A stretch of 64,000 nucleotides of DNA from Phytopythium helicoides (taxonomy: Eukaryota; Oomycota; Peronosporomycetes; Pythiales; Pythiaceae): assembly GCA_024867545.1 (NCBI GenBank), contig JANFNE010000053.1, positions 186,001-250,000 of the forward strand, read 5' to 3'. Under the pieces are notes generated by a model. The model ran no database searches. It was not told where the DNA came from and saw only the letters and a list, made by a program, of their open reading frames with translations. Positions within the stretch are counted from its first letter, which is position 1, and every line of letters starts with the position of its first letter. This document shows positions 44,606-56,242 of this stretch, piece after piece. A program made the position numbers and the translations under genes.

Positions 44606-44618
44606 AAGGGGGGGATGA
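44606..44618 (+). other. Polypurine tract
   Basis: AAGGGGGGGATGA lies directly before the 3' LTR, where plus-strand synthesis would be primed. Confidence 0.8.
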
Positions 44619-45210
44619 TGTAGTGGGCCCCATGTCCATTACATGACACAATCTGGTCACAGATTGGTGTCTGTGGCAGCAGACTGGTGTGAGACACACT
44701 CACGGGAGCAATCAATGATTGCGACCGCACGGAATGTTCTCGAAGCATTCTCGAGTGCTCTCTGCACACGTGTCTCTGTGCATGAAGATGGTTCCTGCTG
44801 GATTTCTATCTAGTGACGAAGCCGACGTGTCATTGTGGGTACATGTTAGTGGTTTCAACCAATCACAACGTGCCACGTGGCGGGAGAGAGGTTCTTTGTT
44901 GAAGAACCCGAAGCTCAAGTTCAAGTTCAAGTTGGAGAACATTCTCCTGGTCCAAGCTTCAAGTTCAACCTGATTCAACCCAAGGTTTTATATTGCATTT
45001 GTAGGTTGATTGCATTTAACCCCATAGGACCCTAGTGGTTTTATGCTCGTAGGATTCAGGAACCATAAGCTTTTCAATTCAGTTGCAAATTTGCCGCCTT
45101 TACCTCAAGTCTCCTTCCTCCTCCCTCCAAGTCGGGAGAGGCCAAGTCTTCCTCAAGCGCAAGCGTGTGTGCCGTGTTTTGGGGACTGTCGTGGACAGCG
45201 CCCCATTACA
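44619..45210 (+). repeat. 3' LTR, 592 bp
   Basis: Identical to the 5' LTR as far as I can read. TAGTA (45211-45215) follows, completing the target duplication. Confidence 0.95.
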
Positions 45211-45215
45211 TAGTA

Positions 45216-48200
45216 GAACTGGAGCATGCGGAGCTTAGCCAGCTGGTACACAGCGATAGCAACATGGATTGGGTTCTTCAGAAAGATGGTACGCTTGCGC
45301 TCAGTAACTTCGTACACTCCATTCAACTCCTCTAAGCCTTGAAACAGATTCTTTTCGATCAACTTAGGAATTTCATCGTCACGACTCTCATAGACCACGT
45401 TCTTATGCTTTGTTTGATTCATTGCCGATTTGCCAAAGGGAGCATTACCCACGAACTTCATCGATGTTCCGATCACCTCCTTGCTCTTGTCAGCATCTCC
45501 CTCTCGACGAGCATCTGAGACAATTTCAGTGAACTTGTGGAACGGTCGAGCCGCATGACACTTCACGAAGGAGTGCATCTTAGTGACGACCAGCCCATGC
45601 GCGATGTACCATTTGAGCAACGGTGCGTAGATGAGGATCTGCTTGCCGAAGTAGCTCCCAATCAACTTACGGCTCTTCTTTGATGGATTGGTTCGCGTAT
45701 GGTTGAACTCCGCCATGAAATCTCCAATCACCTCAGCTGTAGGATCAACCTCTACGTTCTTAAAGATCGGAGTCATCTCACTGAAATAGTCTTTCAGGTA
45801 CTCAGGTGTCTCGATGTCGCACTCGACGAAACCAAACTCCTTGTTTGCCAAGATGTCATCAAGCAACCCATCGTAGACATCGATCTTAACCAAACGACCA
45901 CAAGGCATGTCTTGTCCGAGGCACCACAGATAGAGAGCGTTAGCATCGTATCCAATGACCTTCTGACACATCTTCCCACCCCGAATACGCGTCATCCCTG
46001 CCTTGGCAAAGCGGTTGAAGATGATGGACGGTCCTCCGGTGATGTTTGACTCCATGAGTCTGTACACATCTGCCTGCGCCTCGTCAATCGAGTGGATGAG
46101 ACGGTCGCCGTTGAACTCGAGAAGCTTCTGCCGCCTGAAGGCTTCTATGTCCATATCCTTTCGCGCGCAGTTGCACGTAGAGCATGTGATCAGGATGTTG
46201 CCATCTTCGTGACCTCGATAGTTGTTCACTCGATCGGCCGATGCCGTCTTCTTCGTGAGTGGCTCGTAGCACAGCCCGCACAGGTAGCTCTGTGACTTCA
46301 GCAGCTTGTTGAGATGCTCCAGAGTCAAGTTGAACTTGCGATCCGCCTTCTTGTCTTGGCATCGGTAACTGTTGAATTTAGTCTTGCTAAACTCGAAAGG
46401 GTTTACTGCTGCTGCAGGTGGTCGAGGCTTGATGTAGCCTTCGTTGCTCATGTCATAGACGGTCCCGTACATGATCTTCTCGGCCAGACCAGGCAGTGAC
46501 ACTCCATCAGCAAACATGTCAAGCTTAAACCCTCGGAAGAACATCATTTGCTCTCGGATAGCGCGACAGAACGGAATAACATCGAGATTGTTGTACCACA
46601 CGAGAAGATCTCTCAAAGTCTTCATCTCGTAATGCTCCCAAACCCACTGCACACGCTTCCACTCCTTGTCACTGATTTTGGTGCTACGAAGTGACGAGTT
46701 GAAGGCGCTACGAGGCGGTAGTGGATCATTGAGCTTGTCAAAGCTGGTGAGATACTCATACGGGAAATGCCCCTTGCTCATTTGGCATGTGCACTTGATC
46801 TTGTCGGGGCATTGACACTTGCCGAGATACGCCTTGAGGTACTGACGTAGGCTCGTCCCAGCAGCGACGTACTTTGAGATATCAAGCATCTTGAATCCAC
46901 CTGCGTCAAGGCACATGTAGCCGCTGCCAGATAGGATAGCTTTGACTCCCAGCTCTTTCTTCGTCTGATCTAGAGTCTTTCGCCCTCGACGCTTGATGGC
47001 GCTGCATCCAGAGACGTGAAGAATAGCCGCGAACAACTCATCCTTGATTATGTTGAGATCGTAACGACCGCTGTTGAAACCAATAAGAGGTACAGTCGCA
47101 CAGAAGTTTGTGATTGAGTCAACTTCGCTCTCCGCTTTAGTCAAAATCGCTTTTGTGATCTTGTTTGGATCTTGCTTGTGTCTCGCCTCGGCGTCTTGCT
47201 TTCGTTGATCGACCTTCTCAATGAGTGCAGCGTATTTGATCCGGTTGTACGCTTCAATGAACTGACGCTTCTCATCTACAAACGTGAACATGTCAATAAG
47301 AAGCTGCTTGGGTGAGTCATTTACGAAACACTTTGTCTCATTGGTGAGACTATCGTGGACGCTGACAGACACTGGAATGTGCGCGTTCTGAAACGTCAGA
47401 CGCCTTGCCGCTTTGTCTGCATCGAGCGGCTTCAGAATGGCTTCAAAGTCATAGACCAGATAGTGGTCTGTGTACGGGTCGACGTCTTTGACTCCGTACT
47501 TCTCAAGCATCCGTTGCATCCTGTTTGTCGCAGGGCGAAACAATGTTGGCTCTTTGACGAAGCGCTTGATGTAAGCCTCCTGAAACTTGTTCTTCTTGTG
47601 ATCGCGGAGTTGTTCGTTGGTTACGAAGATCATGGAGCATTTGGGACAACCATGCTTCCCCACAAAGCGCTCCGGATTGGTGATATACATCGCATGAGAG
47701 TTGTGAGACAGGATACTCATCGTGCTCTCGTATGACTTGGTTGAGTCAATGGCCCGACTGTACTCCTGGGTCTCTTCGTCAAACGTGTACACCTCGATGT
47801 TAAGCTTGAAACAATCCTCGACATCACTGAGTTGATACAGCTCGACAGGTGGTAAACTCTTGAACAGCTTAGTGAATGATGTATTGTTGAACTCCACTCC
47901 TTTATAGGTCAGCCACTGCTTGACTGCTGCCTTGGTGGGTGCAATAAGTCTCTGACGTGACGGCTTCTCTCCCTCGATGAGATGGTAAGCAATACAAAAG
48001 AAGAGACACTTGGTTGACTGAGGCGGCTGAGGAAAGTTGATGACATGACGGTTGGAACGAATGACCTCAGGGATCACCGCCTCCTCTGAACCAACCTTGT
48101 GGCTTCGATAGTACATCGTCAGCTGAAATGCGTCGACTGACTTGAGCATGTAAGACGAATTGGGTATGTCGAGGGTTTGGTTGAGGACGATTTGTCGAAT

Positions 48201-48716
48201 ATCGTTCATACTTGATATGACATCCTTGCGAGTGTTTATGGTTTGTGGCCCAGGAATAGGGGCGTTCTTGAACAGAGAGGTGTTGTGGTTAGCAGCATGG
48301 AAGTGTTTCGTGTCTAGAGGATCATTTCGATTGACGAGTGTGAACCCAATAGCCACATCAAATTTGAACGCATGATTTTGGTGAAGGAGTACGTTCTCAA
48401 GATTGTCGAAGAATTCGTCATCGGTCATGCCAGTGTAAACGTGCTCCTCGGAATGTTTATTTTTCTTTACGTAGTGGTTCATTGTCTTTTTGTAGGTAGG
48501 TGAAAGGCGCGCCTGCAGCTTCTTCATAGGGATGCTGTAATGCTTGGCAATCAGTTTTTGTTTTTTCTCAGAACGAAGGTCGGTGATGTAGACGAGTCGA
48601 CCAGTCTCGTTGCGAACCTTGACACGGTATTGGATGCCTGTCTTGGCTCGCCACGGCTTGATGTCCTTCTTGCTGAGCCCAAGCTCCATCAGTCCGTCGA
48701 GTTCGTAGTCGCGCAT
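45216..48716 (-). pseudogene. Protein-primed DNA polymerase B, N-terminal 1,167 codons (split by LTR element)
   Basis: Polinton replicative polymerase. From the ATG at 48716 there is a basic N-terminal domain, a C2H2-like finger (CPKCSMIFVTNEQLRDHKK), exonuclease motifs I (YDFEA, about residue 422), II (GFNSGRYDLNI, about 550) and III (YNNLDV, about 710). An HNH-like segment follows at about 795-862, then polymerase motif A (GYDANALYLW, about 925) and motif B (KFVGNAPFGKSAMN, about 1090). Motif C lies in the other fragment. No other lesion is present, so inactivation is due to the retrotransposon alone. A longer frame to 48773 lacks an ATG. Confidence 0.9.
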
Positions 48717-48728
48717 GGTTGCTATATG
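48714..48728 (-). promoter_or_regulatory. Shared upstream motif of the polymerase gene
   Basis: CATATAGCAACCATG on the minus strand ends in the start codon. It matches the integrase motif except for one A. Confidence 0.5.
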
Positions 48729-48773
48729 CTGGGAGAGATTGTCAAGACTGAAAATAATTAAATAATCAAACAA

Positions 48774-49290
48774 TCAATTTTTAAATGAAATGTGTTTGTT
48801 TATCAATGCTATCATTTCAAGGAGACTTTTCATCCTGTATGGGAGGAATTTGATCCTATTCGCGAGGTTCGATATCACGGTGGTGTGAAGGGTCGCTGTG
48901 GAAGGTCGTTCTGTGTGACATGTGAGATGTGTGACGTGTGACGTGTGACTTTGAACGGTCGCTGTGAAAGTTCAGACTCGACATGCCACATGAGAGACCC
49001 GGCATGACACATGATAGATTTGCAGGGATAAACGAAGATCTTCGTATACCCTTTCGAGCGTGTATCCGCGTATGGTTTGGTGCTAAAGAGGATCGCATTG
49101 CGGGGGAGCCTCCTACAGGTGTTGAGGAGAAAATCGTCTGCTTTTGCTTAGAGGCAACGAGAGGATGTATCTTTCGGGAAGATACGATGTGGATGCACGT
49201 AAATGAAAAACCGTTCACCAACCGTGCCATTACATACTACTTGCGTGCGATAGTATCTGCATGACACGCTTGTTTCTCATTAGCATGGAG
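48774..49290. other. Polinton flank without a clear gene
   Basis: AT-rich for the first 80 bp, then a GTGTGAC microsatellite-like run (about 48912-48948). A plus-strand frame at 48983-49264 (93 aa, FAGINEDLRIPFRACIRVWF…) looks protein-like but matches nothing I know. A terminal inverted repeat was looked for and not found. Confidence 0.35.
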
Positions 49291-49392
49291 TGCCTGGAAC
49301 CCAGCAAGGAATCGACCGTCATGAAGACAGCCAAGGCGACTCAAAGACGCTCCTGAATTCCTCGGTTGCGTTGAAGGCTTGCCGAGAGCTCA

Positions 49393-50079
49393 TTGGTTGC
49401 ATCGTGGATGCCAAAGCGCAGGTTCGCAAGTCTGCCTCCTCGCTCCGTTCCTCTTTGCAGTACAAATGGCTGCTCACCAGACCGTTGGAAAGCAGAGGGT
49501 GCCATCCCTCCTTGTTCATCATGCTTCACATACACTTTGCATGTAAAAAGGGAGGGATGTCATCGAAGCGCGAGGACTTCAACTTGCGAGGACGAGCCAT
49601 TCGACCCCAAATTCTTTTGGCAAATTTCAAGATGGAGCTCAAGCGGTTGCTCTCCGCGGTTCTCGACCCAGGGCCACGCGCTTGAGCATCCACCGCGCGA
49701 GAAGACCAAGGCGAAGACACACCCTCTCGTAACCAAGAGCAGACCTCACGGCTCAGCTGGATCCAGACGTTCGCGAAAACCAAGCACCTCGCCTCGGCTT
49801 CAGCTGCGCGTCCAGGCTCAAGATCTCGACGGAGGCTCAAGTGGCAGCTTCATCGGACGCTTGCGAAAACCAAGCTGCGTCTGTCTGCTACTGCTCGGCC
49901 ACACTCGAGAGCTGCATCGATGGGCGAGTGTCGTGCGCCAGCGAAAACCAAGCAACGCGCGCGACGTTCAGCTTGACGACTTCAGCACGAGAGCGCTGTC
50001 GAGGGGACACGTCTTCGTAACTTCGGTCGACATGCGCGGCCAGCCAACTTCTTCCCGGACTACAGCGGGGCGTCATTAA
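49393..50079 (+). other. Low-confidence ORF with three in-frame RKPS repeats
   Basis: A 228-aa frame rich in Ser, Arg and Cys. GCGAAAACCAAGC recurs at 49773, 49863 and 49941, each in phase (RKPS 30 and 26 residues apart). No domain and no good start context. It may be a degenerate repeat gene or chance. Confidence 0.25.
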
Positions 50080-50364
50080 GACGTATGCAGTTGAGCAGAC
50101 TCTAGTCTCTCGCTGCGCGGCGCAGTGTTCCGCACTCGCCGTGAAAGCTACATTTATCTAGGTATAGTGTAGCTACTGTGGTGTTAGTGCACTCAATGAC
50201 CGATACGGCGACGGCTCTGATGCGTTCAAATCGACCGCTGCGTCTTTAGTGGTGCTCGTGGACAATCAGTCCAATGCGTTGTCGATCCCCAAAGCATCTA
50301 GATCCGCGGGAAACGTCCCTATCATCCACTACTTCCAATGAGCTCAAGTACGATCATCTCCGAG

Positions 50365-50388
50365 TTTTTTTTTTTTTTTTTTTTTTTT
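50365..50388 (+). repeat. Poly-T tract, 24 T
   Basis: Uninterrupted run of T, about 175 bp upstream of the repeat-protein ORF. It could be a promoter dA:dT element or a reverse-oriented poly-A tail left by retroposition. Confidence 0.9.
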
Positions 50389-50562
50389 GCACTTGCACCA
50401 TTGCAGCCTAATCGCGATAGTGAACCAAATGCAAGCGCTCATTATCGGTGCATTCTAGTGAGAATGATTGCTTCACTCACCTTCGGAGCCCTTCATTCTC
50501 TGAGGCATACCACGAAAATCTCGCTCACTTTCCAACTTGACCGCCCAGCGAACAAGTTCACG

Positions 50563-51802
50563 ATGGAGAAGCTTGTTGATCGTCCTGATAGACCCGCGCT
50601 GCGCCAATGTGCTGCCGTTCTTGGACTGGAAGCACATGTCATGGCAGCCCGAGGAGTGGATGCTGCCGCTATTCCGAGAAAACCCAGAGCACCTTGACTG
50701 GAGCTACATTTCTTGGAAATACAAGCCATGGATGCGAGTACTCGTCAACGAGAACCTCGACCGAGTCGATTGGAAGTGCATGTGCCAGCTTTCATCAAAG
50801 GAGAGTTTGGACGTGCTGCAAAGCCACCCTGAGTGTCTGGATTGGGAGATTCTATGCGAACGATGCGAGGAGTGGATGTTTTCCCTCCTTGAAGAGAACA
50901 AGGACAAACTCTACTGGGATCGACTACTTACCCGGCGCAGTCGTGATAATCTACCGTGGCTTGATGATTTCCTGCTTTCGATCGTTCCCATCGAACACCT
51001 GTGCCGTCGCACGGACGCCTGGATGATCCCACATTTTCGTGAACGACCAGATGAGCTCGATTGGAAGACGCTGTCGAAGAAAGCGAGCCCCTGCATGGCT
51101 CCGCTTTTCCGAGAGTTTCCGGATCGTGTACACTGGTCGATTCTATCCCGCCATGCGACCAAGAATGCCGAAGGATTGCTTTCCGAGTTTCACAGCCACG
51201 TCAACTGGACCGTACTGAGTCACCGCAATCGCCTTTGGATGAGGCTATTGTTTGCCGAATATCCAGCGAAAGTCGACTGGAAATTTGTCTGTAAAGAACC
51301 GCGAGAATGGATGCTGCAAGTGATGAAAAGGCACCCAGAGCTCTTTGATTGGAAGCAGCTAAGCAGGAATCCTCAGTATTGGATGCAACACGTACTTAAG
51401 CGTCATGCCAAAAACCTGGACTGGAGTTTCCTGTGTGCAAATTTCGGATCTTTAGGTCAGTTCGTCTGTGATCTCATCGAGCAATATCCACAATACGTTG
51501 ATTGGAAGATACTGTCGAGAAACCCCAGATCCTGGATGATACACATGTTTGCTGTCAACCCAGATCGAGTTGACTGGAGTGCATTGTGCGAGTTTCCGCG
51601 ATCGTGGATGGAGTCTCTCTTCCTGAAGAACCTGCATCGCCTAGACTGGGAGAAATTGCGCTTGCACGCAAGTACAGCAGTCGACAACCCAGAGCAAAAC
51701 TGGCTCATTGACTTGATGAAATCAGGTCCACAACGTGCCGATCAGATTTCCGACCAAGGCAGCATAGCTATAGGCTACAAGCGTAGAAAGACGTCAAAGT
51801 AG
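50563..51802 (+). CDS. Trp-rich 24-residue '[LV]DW' repeat protein, copy 1 (N-terminal frameshift)
   Basis: About 14 tandem units of 24 residues, each opening with LDW/VDW, then LS or LC, a WM pair in the middle and a charged stretch ending before the next DW (for example VDWKILSRNPRSWMIHMF). The pattern resembles the 'IDW..LS.NPNAI' repeats of giant viruses. The ATG conserved with copy 2 (50563, MEKL…) is one base out of phase with the long frame (50537-51802, which has no upstream ATG). Removing one A near 50568 would restore alignment with copy 2. Without it, the first in-frame ATG is in repeat 1 (MSWQPEEW). The basic C-terminus (YKRRKTSK) could be a nuclear signal. Function unknown. Confidence 0.65.
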
Positions 51803-52344
51803 GGTTTGCATGGTATGTATTGCACTTCTTGGATAATGAGCTCTTGGAGGCTTAGTAGTACATCCTTGCCATATATTGTTTGCCGTGTAAGGAAGCCTCA
51901 TATCCTCATTTTCCGGCTTTATCAACTTCGTTTCTTAATCTTTGTAGCTACTTGATCTCCTTGATCTGGGAGAAATGCATTATCGCATTCAGTTTGGTCA
52001 AAGCTCTCGTTAAACAAGTCAAGCATCCATATTAGTAGTTCAACATGGTAGATTTCAGTTGAGTTGCCATTGCCCTGTATCGAAACAATACAGATCGCAT
52101 GCTTCGGACAAACCTATGCCATCATGTTGCCAAGGAAGAGCAGTGGATACAGGACTTTTGCACAAGTGGGTCGACTGGGATGCATAAGTTAGCACAAAGA
52201 GACGTGAATTCAACCAGAAAAACAGAGAGATAGAGAATAATGTGATCAAAGTGGTAAAGCATCCTTCAGCGAGGATCCGTAGGAGTAAGGACAAAGTCGC
52301 ATCTGAATCTATTTGAGCATCATATTACCGAGGCGAGTATACAG
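51803..52344. other. Intergenic stretch between repeat-protein copies
   Basis: AT-rich, with only short frames. I see no gene or known element. Confidence 0.5.
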
Positions 52345-52634
52345 TGATCCCCGCATATCCCTTGTTGAATCGAAAATTCTGAGCAAGAGATGCAAGGTGT
52401 GGATATTTCCGTTGTTTGAAGAGAACGTCCGGTCCAAGTTTGAACGAAATCGATTTCTCTTTGCACCATCGCCGTGGCAAATTACTCTACCTGGATGATT
52501 TGGTGCTGCTCGATGTACTCATCTCAGATATGTTCACCCCTCCTGAGATAACTTTTGCTTGGATGTGTTCCGCTGGAATGTATAGAATGGTTCATCGGTT
52601 TTCACACAGAGTTATAATTTGGATGCATCACTAG
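52345..52634 (+). pseudogene. Relic of a '[LV]DW' repeat protein
   Basis: Two overlapping frames carry pieces aligned with the neighbours: CKVWIFPLFEENV matches CCSWMLPLFKENV of copy 2, and LLYLDDLVLLDVLIS matches its WLDELILSNLS segment. Frameshifts and loss of both ends make it dead. Confidence 0.65.
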
Positions 52635-52689
52635 CTATCAGCGGTTCAATTCACATCAAAAGCCTACTTCTTAGGGCAGAAATCCCAGA

Positions 52690-54013
52690 ATGGCGACTCT
52701 CGATTCTCGTGGGTCTAAGGCGCAGCGCATTCCTACAGCAGAAGCACAGTGTGGCCTCGCCATGGAAAGTCTGGACAACATTCTTCTGAACCCGCGAAGT
52801 GCGAACGTGCTGTCGTTCCTGGACTGGAAAGAGATGTCATGGAACCCCGAGCAATGGATGCTGTCGCTGCTACATGAGAACTCAGAGCGTCTCGATTGGG
52901 TTGGAATCCAAACTCGCTACAAGCCATGGATGCGCGCTTTGGTCGACGGAAACGAAGATCGGATTGATTTCATTGAAACGTGCTCGATACCGTCTAAGGA
53001 TATGCTCGCACTCATGTGTGAATATCCTGATCGTTTGGACTGGAAAGCGCTTTGCGCTCATTGCTGCTCTTGGATGCTTCCTCTCTTCAAAGAGAACGTC
53101 AACAAGCTGGTCTGGGGCCAGTTACTTGCTGAGCGCAGTCAAATCGATTTGATATGGCTAGACGAGTTGATTCTTTCCAATCTGTCAATCTGGCATCTTA
53201 GTCAGCACCCCGCCGAATGGATGATCCCTTACTTCCAACAACACCCTGGCGACATCGATTGGGAAATCTTGTCGACAAACCCACAGCCGAGCTTTACGCT
53301 TCTATATCGTGAGTTTCCAGATCGAGTCCATTGGAAAACGCTAGCTCACACAGTGAAAAAGAAGTCGCTGGAAATACTATTTTCTTTCCCCGAGTATCTC
53401 GACTGGAATGTGCTAGTCCAGCGCAAGAAGGCGTGGTTGGCACCATTAATGGTTCGACACGGCAAGGGACATGGTCAACTGGAAGGAGCTAAGCAAGGAG
53501 CCACATGAATGGATGCGGGGAGCGATGTATTCGCATCCAGATCTATTCGATTGGAAAGCAATTAGCAGAAGGCTACAAGAGTGGATGGGGTACTTGCTCT
53601 ATCGCGAAGCTAGTCAATTTGATTGGGCATACTTGAGTGCACTTGATCATCCAGACTGGCTCATCCCTTTGATTACATGCAAACGAGATTTTGTCGATTG
53701 GACGCTTTTGGCGAGGAATGCTAAACCGTGGATGGTTGACATGTTCAAAACAAACGCCGACCGTGTTGATTGGAGTACGCTTTGTGACACACCGAAGATA
53801 TGGATGAGGCGTCTCTTCAAGAAGAATTTGGACCGACTGGATTGGGATAAGCTGTGCTTCCACGCGAGTGCAGACAACCCAGAGAACAGTTGGTTGGCTG
53901 AGTTGGTGTCCTCGGCTCAACAACCTGATAGCAGAGAGCACCGACAGCGAGGAGAGCGCCGAAAGCGAAGACAGCATCAACACCGACTAAAGCGGAGAGA
54001 GGGTTCAAAGTAG
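52690..54013 (+). pseudogene. Trp-rich '[LV]DW' repeat protein, copy 2 (one frameshift)
   Basis: Starts MATLDSRGSKAQR at 52690, with a second ATG (MESL) aligned to copy 1. The first frame stops at 53508; the second (from about 53465) continues the repeats from VNWKELSKEPHEWM to the stop at 54013. The shift falls at the GGG near 53465, and one extra G would explain it. Together they give about 14 repeats and a basic tail (RRKRRQHQHRLKRRE). If the shift is a sequence error, the gene is intact. Confidence 0.65.
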
Positions 54014-54278
54014 GAGTTGATTTCTTCAGTTTCGAGCTTGAGTTTCTGCTAAATACAACAATTGGATCAACAACTCTGGTGTGTGCATCCTGAATGTGAC
54101 TAATGGGCTGCGTTGTTTCTCAAAAAGGAGGCTTGATGATTCGTGAAAGGCAGATTTTGCTGTTCGATGTCAACTAATTCTCACATGGCTGATTCTTCAT
54201 CAAACCGAAATAGACCAGACTATCCAACCTCTGGTGCTTTCACTTCACCCAAGCGAATCAACGTAGATCAAAGTCATA

Positions 54279-54990
54279 ATGGGCAACGCAGCAGCTATCC
54301 AATCGGTCTCGGAGAGTGCACGTCGGCGATTGCTTCTCCGACAATATAACACTCAACCAAGTATGCTTGTGAGCCGCGCTGTGTTACTCGCCTTCCAGCG
54401 ACGGCGATCATTGGTCGTATCTCCAGGTATTAGTGATCGCGCTCATTCTCAATCGGTAAATCTGCCGCTTTCGGAGATCTTTGATGTCCTCATCAACGAG
54501 TTTGGAGTCTGCTGCACTCTTGAGGAGCTCCCAGTCGCACTGCGTCAGTTTGGATGCAGGGCTGAGGCAGCATTCAATTATGACGATTGGTACAGCATCG
54601 AGCCGATTGTGGAGTTTATTGCGCCGCGAAAAATCCTACGGCAGGTACGTAGACCAAGTGAGCCTGACTGAAAACGAGCAACGATACCTGGCCAACGGAC
54701 TGACTATCTGGCAAGCGGCCAAAGCCGGAGACATTGATACAATGCGTTTTATCTGTGCCCTGCACCCTGACGCTTTTCGGTCGCTCGATGCGTTCGAGAA
54801 CACGTCCCTGTACTATGCAAGCCTGTGCGGACGAGAACGAGCAGTGGGTTTCCTCATGGAGCAGTACGACCATGCCAGCGTCAAGATTCCTGCGGATGAA
54901 CTGCTCCGATGTGTCACCAACGCGCTTAATGCGCATATCCGATTGCTGCTGCAGAGGAAATTGACCCTCAAAGAGGTTCCTCGTGCTTAA
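54279..54990 (+). CDS. Ankyrin-like repeat protein, frame change near 54,650
   Basis: The first frame (54279-54671) starts MGNAAAIQ, a plausible N-myristoylation signal. The second carries LTIWQAAKAGDIDTMRFI and NTSLYYASLCGRERAVGFLM, typical ankyrin helices, and ends at 54990. The switch falls near a GTACGT. A short intron or a one-base shift is possible; a 34-bp intron would fit the phase but is unusually short. Ankyrin units usually mediate protein binding. Confidence 0.55.
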
Positions 54991-55080
54991 GGCTAAAGAG
55001 AGGGAAGAAGAGGACGAGAATGAGGGAGGCGGAGCCTGGTTTTTTGGCGAGGAGAAGAAGAGAAGCATGAGTAAATGAAC

Positions 55081-56027
55081 TCACGTCGCATTGCCAAGTA
55101 CAGTAGTCAATGAATCACATGTATGTGTCGACCCGATGCTGGATCTTGGCCATGGATGGCAGGTCTCACTTGAGCCGGACAATCTCTGGCGGTAGAAGTT
55201 GTCGTGAAGATGCGTTCCAGCGCCAGTGACGGCATCGGAATGTGCCAGAAGCGCCGCGCGGTTGCGCTGCTTGAACTCAAGGTGCAGCTTGTAGGTCTTG
55301 GCCAGGTACACGTTGGCTGCGTGGCAGACCTTGCGCAGCTCGTCGCTGTCGAGCTGCTCGGCGACGCGCGCCTCCCGCTCGATGATGCGACGCGCGCGCG
55401 CGAAGCGGCCGAGCTGCAGCGCGTTGTAGGCGAGGTTGACGCGGCACTTGCTCTCGAGGATGGGGTCCTGCAGCCCGACGGACACGGCCATCTGCAGCTT
55501 GGCCATGAGCGTGGAGCGGTCGAGGTGTCGGCACAAAAAGTGTCCTCCGCCCAGCGTCGAGATGTACGCGTTGGCGGTCACGAGCGCCACGACGCCGTGC
55601 ACGAACCTCACCGCTCGCCTGGCTGACGCCCAGCAGAACGGGCAGCAGCGGCTCTGGCCGGAAGGACGACGAGCACCACGAGCGTCTCGACGTCGTCGCC
55701 AGGAGAGACCGTGAACTGGTAGAAGGCGTCGCTCTCGAGCTTCCAGGGGCCTCCAGCGCCGACGAGCCGCGAGTTTTCGGGCGAGGAGAGCGCGGAAAGC
55801 GCCTGCAGCAGCTCCAGAGCGCGCTGAGGATGGAGCTGCACGCCCTCGGGCGACAGCGAGAAGCCGACGAACTGGAACACGCGCGGGTCGGCGATCGAGA
55901 CGCTCAGGAGGCGGCGGCGGGGGGCGGGGCCTGAGACGAGGCACGCGCGACGCACGCAGCGCAGCGCGCGGCGCTCGCGGCCCGGCGGCTCGAACGGCAG
56001 CACGCGGCGGCGCACGCCCACAGCCAC
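55081..56027 (-). CDS. Unrecognised helical-repeat protein, frame change near 55,640
   Basis: The 5' frame (56027-55608) encodes a beta-rich domain (SIADPRVFQFVGFSLSPEG … YQFTVSPGDDVETL). The 3' frame (about 55640-55081) encodes helices (HLDRSTLMAKLQMAVS, then NLAYNALQLGRFARARRIIE, then ANVYLAKTYKLHLEF) resembling a TPR-like solenoid. They are joined by a phase change within 60 bp that I could not resolve as an intron. The true start is unclear because no ATG is in frame near 56027. GC-rich, with extensive shadow frames on the other strand. Confidence 0.5.
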
Positions 56028-56242
56028 TGCGCATGGTGGTCGGCTCGTCCTGAAGTGACGGCAACGGCCATCTTCACGCAGGGTCGGACAGTGATGCTAT
56101 GTCATGCGCTTTCCACGGGATATGGTTTACAACAGTTATTAGTAGTATGTATTATACTTGTTGAATATTTATTAAACACGACTGTTTACCAGGGGTATGA
56201 TGTTATGGAGTGGTTGCCGCAAGCCTAAAATAGCTGCTCAGC

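Larger units (their letters stand above)
37715..45210 (+). mobile_element. Complete Ty3/Gypsy chromovirus, 7,496 bp
   Basis: Two 592-bp LTRs that look identical, a TAGTA duplication, gag, pol (protease-RT-RNase H-integrase-chromodomain) and a polypurine tract make a structurally complete element. LTR identity indicates a very recent insertion, and the main frames are open. It sits in the polymerase gene of a Polinton, in the opposite direction. Confidence 0.95.
35404..48773 (-). mobile_element. Polinton/Maverick remnant (integrase + protein-primed PolB), interrupted by an LTR element
   Basis: A retroviral-type chromodomain integrase lies 6 bp downstream of a family B DNA polymerase gene on the same strand, the diagnostic pair of Polintons. 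No capsid, packaging ATPase or protease gene is visible and I could not find terminal inverted repeats, so it is probably partial. The borders given are the outer limits of recognisable Polinton coding sequence and are approximate. The LTR retrotransposon at 37715-45210 is nested inside. Confidence 0.85.
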
